A program made the translations under genes and the position numbers. A stretch of 8,750 nucleotides of DNA, taken from positions 1 to 8,750 of the forward strand of contig RFJV01000155.1 of assembly GCA_003694775.1 (NCBI GenBank), read 5' to 3'. Source of the DNA: Chloroflexota bacterium (GTDB taxonomy: Bacteria; Chloroflexota; Anaerolineae; 4572-78; J111). Of this stretch, positions 1 to 5,123 are shown piece by piece (position 1 is the stretch's first letter; the number at the start of each line of letters is the position of its first letter). The notes beneath the pieces are model-generated. The model was not told where the DNA came from, searched no databases, and was given only the letters and a program-made list of their open reading frames with translations.

Positions 1-1652
1 AGGGGGCGGAGGGCCTGCCAGTAGAGAGTCACCACAGGCAGAAACTTTTCGTGCGCGCCCAGGGTCAGGTCGTAGCCGACCAGCCGGAGGCGGTCGTCAA
101 AAGTGACCGAAACCGGGTAGCGGGGCCGGAATTCGGCGGGGTTGGGCACACGGGCAAAGTTGAAAAATTCATCGGGCAGGGTATCCGGCAGGCCGGGCCG
201 GTTGCGAGCCAGCAAGAGATAGCCATCGAAGGCATCCACCACGCCGAAATCGCCGCGCAGAAATTCATCCACCCGCCGGCGCAGGTCGACCGGATGGAGA
301 GGCCAGGAATCCTCGGTGACATCCAGGGCGATGTACTCCGCGTCCTCGATGCGGTCAAAAATATAGAGAGTCTGGCGGGTTGCCAGGTGGGGGTTGAGCC
401 GGTCGTGGGCGGACAGGGAGGCGTCGGGGGGAATCTGGGCCGCCAGGCGGGGCAGGCGGCGGTGGTGGTCGGTAACCGCTTCCCAGCCGCGGAACTGGCC
501 CCCGCCGGGCAGGTAGCCATATTGGGCGTGGTACCCCAGGCTGGCGACCAGCAGAAGACCGGCCAGCAGGCTGTCGGCCAGGATGGGGCGGCGGGTCAGC
601 CTGACCAGCCAGCGGCGAAGCCGGGCCGCGCCAAAGATACTGCTGATGAGCACTGCGGGCACAATCGGCGCGGCGTAAATCAGGCTGTTGACCCTCTGCA
701 TCGGCGGGAAACTGCTCAGCAGGTTGATGCCCAGCGACGGCAGGGCCAGCAAAAGGGTAACGGGGTTCAGCAAGGCGGTGAAGGCGGTGGGGGTCAGCAG
801 AAGGCGCAGGTAGGTCAGGGCCTGCACGCGGCGCAGGTGGTCGAGCGCCAGGCCGGGCCGGCGGAAGAAGTTGAGCACAATCTCCAGCGGCGACCCGCCC
901 AGGTGGTCGTACCGGTTCCAGTGGATGTTGCCGGTTCCGGCAAAGAGGGTCTGGATGCCGAAGACGGCTGTCACCGCCCACAGGCCGCTGAACAGGACAG
1001 TCAGCAGGCCCAGCCGTGTCTGGCGGCGGATAAAGAGGGCGTAGAGGCCCATCATCAGCACCAGCAGGGCGATTTCTTCCTTGCAGGCCGCGGCCAGCAC
1101 GGCGAACAAAGCAAAGCCGCGGGGCCGGTTGGCTTCCAGGTAGCAGAACGCGGCCAGCAGGAAGGTCGGGGCCAGGGTGACGGCGTGGAAATCCAGCAGG
1201 GTTGCTCCCTGGATGGCGGGAAACAGCAGGTAGATAAGGGCAAACAGCAAGGCCAGCGGGTCGCTGTGGAAAACCCGGCGGGCCAGGGCAAAAACCGGCA
1301 CGGCCCCCAGGGCCACCACCAGACTCTGGAAGATGAACAGAATCTCCGGGCCGGGATAAATCCAGTACAGCAGGGAAATGGGGAGGAGGATGGGTTCGAC
1401 ATGCAGGCTGAGCCGGCTGACCGCGCCGGGCTGGTTGGTCTGGTGGAACCAGCGTCCGTGGGCGGTGTTCCAGATGGCCTGGCTCATGTTGCCCAGGTCC
1501 AGGGCGCGGGAGCCAAAGGAGTAGTAATGCAGAAGAAGCTGGAGGCTGAAGAACAGGGTGTAGGCGAGGATAACAGCGCCCAAAACAGCAAAAACCCAAC
1601 GGTTCTTGAGGCTTGTTCCCAATTTATTTTTTGTAGCAGGTGGGTTAATCAT
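1..1652 (-). CDS. DUF2079 family polytopic membrane protein, glycosyltransferase-like (3' end cut by the window edge)
   Basis: My translation from the ATG at 1652-1650 stays open for 550 codons to the left edge, so the C-terminus is missing. A first membrane helix (about residues 19-41) is followed by family-typical features: LDLGN (51-55) with Q58 and W61-N62, H84 in the LSLHVEP segment, DFH (154-156), CKEE (190-193), several more helices up to about 375, and a soluble part with SAHDRLNPHLATR (414-426). These fit DUF2079, a family of predicted membrane proteins resembling GT-C glycosyltransferases; no substrate is known. After about residue 512 a beta-rich module begins (VSVTFDDRLRLVGYDL, then VTLYWQAL). 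It matches the C-terminal module of the glycosyltransferase at 5124-7139. The ATG overlaps the stop of the upstream TOPRIM-like gene (ATGATTAA), which suggests translational coupling. No strong Shine-Dalgarno sequence precedes it. Family confidence is high; enzyme activity is inference. Confidence 0.85.
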   Translation of the reverse strand, partial: MINPPATKNKLGTSLKNRWVFAVLGAVILAYTLFFSLQLLLHYYSFGSRALDLGNMSQAIWNTAHGRWFHQTNQPGAVSRLSLHVEPILLPISLLYWIYPGPEILFIFQSLVVALGAVPVFALARRVFHSDPLALLFALIYLLFPAIQGATLLDFHAVTLAPTFLLAAFCYLEANRPRGFALFAVLAAACKEEIALLVLMMGLYALFIRRQTRLGLLTVLFSGLWAVTAVFGIQTLFAGTGNIHWNRYDHLGGSPLEIVLNFFRRPGLALDHLRRVQALTYLRLLLTPTAFTALLNPVTLLLALPSLGINLLSSFPPMQRVNSLIYAAPIVPAVLISSIFGAARLRRWLVRLTRRPILADSLLAGLLLVASLGYHAQYGYLPGGGQFRGWEAVTDHHRRLPRLAAQIPPDASLSAHDRLNPHLATRQTLYIFDRIEDAEYIALDVTEDSWPLHPVDLRRRVDEFLRGDFGVVDAFDGYLLLARNRPGLPDTLPDEFFNFARVPNPAEFRPRYPVSVTFDDRLRLVGYDLTLGAHEKFLPVVTLYWQALRP

Positions 1653-2256
1653 GCTCTGGCGTGATGAGATCCTCGGTCAAATCTTGCAGTCGGCTCAAAC
1701 AGCGCTGTAAGCTGGGGGCGGCAGAAGCGGCACGATGCACATCCCAATAATTTTGAATGAACTCTTGTATTCGAGATGTGTATCCAGGCCCTACACTACC
1801 GGACATTCCAGGTGGGGGAACAATATCCGTCTTGATTCTTCGCCTACGGCTATGTCTGGCCAGGTTCACCAACGTTTGCTTGGGGTTGGGTAGCTGTTCG
1901 GGATGAGACGGAATCTTACTGGGAGAAATGCGAAGATACTCCGCTATAGATTGTCTGTCGGCGAGAAGCCAGCTCTCGATTTCTCGCACAACAGTACGAA
2001 GAAGGAGGCGGGGAGAGGCATCAGGAAGCCATTGGCGTATCTCCGGTGGACATGAGAGGCCGGTATCCATAAAATCAATCATCACCAACAAAGGATTACC
2101 ATAACGAACACGGACGTTAAAGCCGGCAAGTTTATCCCGAATATACTGCCAACCTTGCTTACCAAAAACCTGGCCCGGTTGATGTCCACAAGCAAGAACA
2201 ATCTTGCGCGCGGCTGTCTCATCAATAACACCTTCTACCAGCAAATCTACAACCAT
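1645..2256 (-). CDS. DUF4276-like protein with TOPRIM-like motifs, partner of the upstream ATPase
   Basis: A soluble 203-aa protein. Near the N-terminus is LLVEG with E8-G9 followed by D12-E13. Next come FGKQG (31-35) and, after a hydrophobic strand, MIDFMD with D61 and D64. This spacing of an early Glu and a later Asp pair is what TOPRIM nuclease/primase folds show, where these residues bind metal. REIESWLLAD (91-100) resembles the conserved core of DUF4276 proteins. A basic run (SRRRR, 136-140) may touch nucleic acid. The gene starts 3 nt after the ATPase stop and its own stop overlaps the next ATG, so the three genes are probably co-transcribed. In known ATPase plus TOPRIM systems (OLD, Gabija, PARIS) the TOPRIM part is the effector nuclease; that role here is inference. 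The family assignment is from memory of motifs and is moderately certain. Confidence 0.7.
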   Translation of the reverse strand: MVVDLLVEGVIDETAARKIVLACGHQPGQVFGKQGWQYIRDKLAGFNVRVRYGNPLLVMIDFMDTGLSCPPEIRQWLPDASPRLLLRTVVREIESWLLADRQSIAEYLRISPSKIPSHPEQLPNPKQTLVNLARHSRRRRIKTDIVPPPGMSGSVGPGYTSRIQEFIQNYWDVHRAASAAPSLQRCLSRLQDLTEDLITPEHD

Positions 2257-2259
2257 TTT

Positions 2260-3414
2260 TTACCAGGGTAATTCAAGCTGGTGGATGTTTTGAGGGGCAA
2301 CTTTGGGCATTAGAACATCTGCCGCGGTCAAACGGCCTTCGCGCATTGCCCGTATATCTGCTTCGTCGGGAAGTGATATTTCTGTGCCATTGGGACTGGG
2401 TTGGAGAAGCAGAACTTCTGTAGGGGCGATACCTTCATCACGAAGCATTTCCTCTGAATGGGTAGAAATGATAATCTGACGGGGCTGTTTGCGTTCCCGG
2501 GTTAAGCGGTAAAAGACAGATGGCAGTCGGCGAACCAGTTCAGGGTGCAGAGAGATTTCCGGCTCTTCTAACAGCAAGGGGCCGCTACCTTCAAAAACCG
2601 TCCATAACAGGCCTAACAGCCGTAATGTACCATCGGAAAACTGGCTTTCATCCTGTTTGGCCCCGCTGGGGCGCCAGTGTTCGTAGCGACCGATTAAGTG
2701 AACGATGCCGGTCTTTTCATCCATTTCCAGGGATAGCTTCGATAATTGAGGAACCGCAATTTTTATCGCCTGGCTGATTTTGTTTAGCCGGGAGTCGCGT
2801 GTTCTCTTATTGGTTTCCCACATTCGTCGTAAAAAGTCCCGGCCATAGGGGTCATTTTTAACCGGACGGGTGGTAAAATCGGCTGGATTACGCACAATTT
2901 GGGGGATAAGATGACGATACGACACCGATTTAAAGAAATCAGCCACCGACCGAAATGGCCGGTTTTCCGAAATCTGCTCCAGGGCAGTCTGGGTTAAACG
3001 TTCTGGGTCTTCCTTATCTTCTGCGGAGGGACGAACCAGCAAACTTTGCCCGTTTTTCTGCACTGATTCACGTTTGATGATAGGGCGGCGTTGATTGTCC
3101 TGATTGAGAGAAAGCGCATAACACCATACAACACCTTCATTCCCCTGCAGTTCAACTTCAACGGTAATGTCAGGATAACGCCGGGCAGATAAACAGCGAA
3201 TAGCAGAGACACCTCCCCTGACTTCAACGGCCCGATTCAGGCCATTCAAAGCGACATCTTTCAGAAAGCGAAATACATCTAAAAAATTAGATTTTCCAGA
3301 GGCGTTGGGGCCAATGATAAAGGCACGCCAGGTAAGCGGAATATCCACTTCTTGAAAATTTTTCCAGTTTCTCAACCCAACCCGGCTAACATAACTAATT
3401 TTATTGACCTGCAT
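2260..3414 (-). CDS. AAA_21 / OLD-like (SMC/ABC-type) ATPase
   Basis: A complete 384-aa single-chain ATPase of the ABC/SMC-like class. Walker A is GPNASGKS (35-42) after the N-terminal strand RNWKNF (15-20), an opening typical of RecF/OLD-like ATPases. An insert (about 65-255) has no coiled-coil appearance. The signature-like FSDGTLR lies at 259-265, Walker B LLLEEPEISLHPE at 280-292, and the switch histidine is H319 in IIISTHSEEML. Walker B has Glu (E283) where the canonical Asp sits; E284 is the likely catalytic base. There is no TOPRIM domain in this chain. That function seems to sit in the next gene, 3 nt downstream, making a split OLD/Gabija-like or PARIS-like arrangement. The start is supported by AGGAGG 11 nt upstream. 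Base composition is clearly AT-richer than the flanking membrane-protein genes, suggesting acquisition by transfer. A defence role is inference. Confidence 0.88.
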   Translation of the reverse strand: MQVNKISYVSRVGLRNWKNFQEVDIPLTWRAFIIGPNASGKSNFLDVFRFLKDVALNGLNRAVEVRGGVSAIRCLSARRYPDITVEVELQGNEGVVWCYALSLNQDNQRRPIIKRESVQKNGQSLLVRPSAEDKEDPERLTQTALEQISENRPFRSVADFFKSVSYRHLIPQIVRNPADFTTRPVKNDPYGRDFLRRMWETNKRTRDSRLNKISQAIKIAVPQLSKLSLEMDEKTGIVHLIGRYEHWRPSGAKQDESQFSDGTLRLLGLLWTVFEGSGPLLLEEPEISLHPELVRRLPSVFYRLTRERKQPRQIIISTHSEEMLRDEGIAPTEVLLLQPSPNGTEISLPDEADIRAMREGRLTAADVLMPKVAPQNIHQLELPW

Positions 3415-3425
3415 AGAATGTTACG

Positions 3426-3431
3426 CCTCCT
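3426..3431 (-). promoter_or_regulatory. Strong Shine-Dalgarno sequence of the ATPase gene
   Basis: On the minus strand AAAAAGGAGG precedes the ATG at 3414-3412, with AGGAGG ending 11 nt before it. It is the strongest ribosome-binding site in the window and fixes the start of the ATPase. Confidence 0.75.
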
Positions 3432-3436
3432 TTTTA

Positions 3437-3451
3437 CTGTGCCCGGTACAG
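3437..3451. promoter_or_regulatory. 15-bp near-perfect palindrome in the ATPase leader, candidate operator
   Basis: CTGTGCCCGGTACAG pairs with itself around a central C, with one mismatched position (a G-T pairing). It sits directly upstream of the A-rich Shine-Dalgarno stretch, where a bound repressor could block the ATPase/TOPRIM cassette. No adjacent regulator gene is present in the window, and no convincing -35/-10 pair could be placed nearby, so the operator role is only suggested. Confidence 0.35.
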
Positions 3452-3478
3452 GTGTTCTTTATTGCAGTTGAAAGCACC
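3451..3478 (-). other. Imperfect hairpin between the M50-TPR gene and the ATPase gene
   Basis: Arms GGTG+CTTT and AAAG+CACC can pair, with a 2-nt bulge and a 10-nt loop, 26 nt past the M50-TPR stop. It could be a weak terminator or a regulatory fold. No U-run follows on the minus strand, so an intrinsic terminator is not supported. Confidence 0.25.
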
Positions 3479-3503
3479 AGGAACGGTCCAGCTCCCTGAG
3501 GAT

Positions 3504-4607
3504 TCAGCTCAACAGGGCGATGAGGTCCTGCACCAGATTGGTGTAAACGAAGATACCGGCCAAAAGGTAAGCAGTGCCGCCCAGGGCCAGGGCCAGCCAG
3601 TTGGGGCGGGGGGTCACATCGGTCCAGGGGGTGGAGCCGATGCTGGTCATCTTTTCCTGCTCCACGGGACGGTTGAAGGGCGATACTTCGCTGACCTGGT
3701 GGAGCAACTGCCAGGCTTCGGTTTCGGTTTTGCGGTCGTCGGCGAACTGGATGGCCCCGCGCAGGGCCTGGATGGCTTCCTTGCGCCGGCCTTTAGCCAG
3801 GTAAGCCAGGGCCATATTGACGTAGGCCGGGCCGAAATGCTGGTCGCTGGCAATGGCCTGCCGGTAGCGGGCGATGGCATCGTCGTATTCCCGGTTCTGG
3901 TGGTATTCTACCCCCACGTTGAAATGAATCTGGGCCACGCTGTTGCGCCGTCTTTTCTGTGCCTCGTCCAGGGTGAGCGGCGACAGGTTGGAGCGCCCCC
4001 GTCCGGGCTGGTAGCGCGGGGCCGGTTTGCGCCGTTCCCGCAGGTAGGCCACCAGACTGGCAATGGCGGCAAAGCCATCCATTCCCGGAAGCGGCAGAAG
4101 GCTGGTGACGGTCAGCCAGAAGCTGGCACTGGCCACATAAACGGTCAGGGCCATTGCCCAGGCCTGAATATCCAGCGTTTGGGGCAGGGCGGCGGTCGAA
4201 ATGGGGAACAGCAGGGCAAAGACCTGGTCGGTGGTGGCCCCGGAAACATACACAATGACCGCGGCGATGGTGAGGGTCAGCAAAAAGCTGAACAGGCAGA
4301 AGGTTAAGCTGGCCGCGGGGCCGGCCAGGGCCACCAGAAACAGGTCCAGATACTTCCGCCGGAAGCGTTCCGGGTTGGCCCGCAGGGGTTTGGCCCAGCC
4401 AATCCCGATAAAAATAAAGGCCGCCGTGCCCAGCCACGACAGGTGGCGGAATGGGTTCAGGGAGATGCGGCGCTGTTCAACCTGGGACACATCGCCCAGG
4501 AAGTAGGCGACCAGGGCATGGCCCAGTTCATGGACGGTGTAGCCCATCAGCAAGCCGGGGATAATCAGCAGATTGGTCCAGTGAAAAGGCGGCAGAAAGC
4601 TGTCCAT
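3504..4607 (-). CDS. Site-2-protease-like (peptidase M50) membrane protein with TPR repeats
   Basis: A 367-aa protein with a zinc-metalloprotease motif HELGH (26-30) inside the first membrane helix and the family segment ISLNPFRHLSWLGT (48-61) then GWAKPL (70-75). A third block, ALAGP (93-97), and LLPLPGMDG (170-178) with D177 as likely third zinc ligand follow. The usual Asn before LLP in this motif (NLLPxPPLDG) is Ser/Thr here. After a basic linker two TPR units follow (about 226-256 and 260-290), then a C-terminal membrane helix (about 338-357). Known M50 proteins cut substrates within membranes; the TPRs probably recruit a partner or substrate. The ATG lies 2 nt after the stop of the upstream 135-aa protein, so the two form an operon and may work together. 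The protease family call is firm; the substrate is unknown. Confidence 0.88.
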   Translation of the reverse strand: MDSFLPPFHWTNLLIIPGLLMGYTVHELGHALVAYFLGDVSQVEQRRISLNPFRHLSWLGTAAFIFIGIGWAKPLRANPERFRRKYLDLFLVALAGPAASLTFCLFSFLLTLTIAAVIVYVSGATTDQVFALLFPISTAALPQTLDIQAWAMALTVYVASASFWLTVTSLLPLPGMDGFAAIASLVAYLRERRKPAPRYQPGRGRSNLSPLTLDEAQKRRRNSVAQIHFNVGVEYHQNREYDDAIARYRQAIASDQHFGPAYVNMALAYLAKGRRKEAIQALRGAIQFADDRKTETEAWQLLHQVSEVSPFNRPVEQEKMTSIGSTPWTDVTPRPNWLALALGGTAYLLAGIFVYTNLVQDLIALLS

Positions 4608-4609
4608 TT

Positions 4610-5017
4610 TTACCGGTGCAGAGAAAAAGGTGCTTCGACCACGTCGATAATTTCATCGGCCTGGATGAGTTCGGCGCGGGCAATGTACTGCTCATCCGGA
4701 TTGGGCCGGGGAATGTGGAGAGTCATTGATATGACGGCCTCCCGGTGCTGGACAATGAACATACTGGCGACCGGCTCGCGCTGGCTGTTGAGGATGCTCA
4801 GCTCGACATCCGGATAATCCTCATTGGCCGGTGGAGAAACGGCTGTCTCCGGCTCCGGGAAAAACATCACTGCGGCGCTGTCGCCGCCGTTGATGCCGCA
4901 GAAGCCCCCGCCACCGGTCTGCGGTAGGCCATCAACAGCCAGTTCCAGCAGTGTGCGCCGGTTATCATCCAGAACAATGGGTTTGAGTGAAAGAATGCGG
5001 TATTTTTGGGCAGTCAT
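4610..5017 (-). CDS. Hypothetical 135-aa soluble protein
   Basis: I do not recognise this protein. It has no signal peptide or membrane helix. It opens with MTAQKYRILSLKP, then a Gly-rich patch with one Cys (GGGGFCGINGGD, about 35-46) and alternating hydrophobic stretches that suggest a mostly beta fold: VELSILN, VASMFIVQH, VISMTLHIP. The C-terminal part is acidic (ELIQADEIIDVVE). It is the first gene of a two-gene unit, ending 2 nt before the M50-TPR protease, so a role as regulator, adaptor or substrate of that protease is possible but unproven. Its ATG follows an extended -10 element by exactly 6 nt with no Shine-Dalgarno sequence, which suggests a leaderless mRNA. Reality as a gene is supported by the tight junction with its neighbour and by balanced amino-acid composition. 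Confidence 0.75.
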   Translation of the reverse strand: MTAQKYRILSLKPIVLDDNRRTLLELAVDGLPQTGGGGFCGINGGDSAAVMFFPEPETAVSPPANEDYPDVELSILNSQREPVASMFIVQHREAVISMTLHIPRPNPDEQYIARAELIQADEIIDVVEAPFSLHR

Positions 5018-5023
5018 TGGCGT

Positions 5024-5032
5024 ATTGTATCA
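5024..5032 (-). promoter_or_regulatory. Extended -10 promoter element abutting the 135-aa gene
   Basis: On the minus strand TGATACAAT is followed by 6 nt (ACGCCA) and then the ATG at 5017. The spacing would put the transcription start at or next to the A of the ATG. No -35 is visible at 17 bp, as expected for a TGn-type extended -10. No Shine-Dalgarno sequence is present. Confidence 0.45.
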
Positions 5033-5068
5033 GCTCGGTCCGGGATTGAAATAGTTCGTCATCTGTAG

Positions 5069-5097
5069 ATTGTACCACGCGGCGCAGATGGGGGCAA
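5069..5097 (-). promoter_or_regulatory. Sigma-70-type promoter for the 135-aa / M50-TPR unit
   Basis: On the minus strand TTGCCC (5097-5092), a 17-bp spacer and TACAAT (5074-5069) form a good housekeeping promoter, with TG one base before the -10 (TGGTACAAT). Predicted transcription start is about 5062, roughly 45 nt before the ATG of the 135-aa gene. The box lies just past the stop of the glycosyltransferase gene, so the downstream unit can be transcribed independently. Confidence 0.55.
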
Positions 5098-5123
5098 AGA
5101 TGGAAGCGTCTGGGCCTGCCGGC

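Noticed and set aside
355..1599. 414-codon minus-strand frame rich in Pro and Arg
   Set aside because: It is a shifted frame of the DUF2079 gene. The DUF2079 frame has the membrane helices and family motifs; this one has none.
51..1664. 537-codon open frame on the plus strand
   Set aside because: It is antisense to the DUF2079 gene; its Gly/Gln/Arg-rich composition without hydrophobic cores or motifs is typical of the complement of a GC-rich gene.
1645..3414. Direct identification of the pair as PARIS, Gabija or Septu
   Set aside because: The small protein lacks features I would expect of DUF4435 or an HNH nuclease, and the ATPase has no fused TOPRIM or helicase partner; only the general logic is shared.
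3462..4307. 281-codon plus-strand frame
   Set aside because: It lies opposite the M50-TPR gene, which has intact catalytic motifs; the plus frame is Gly/Gln-rich without recognisable features.
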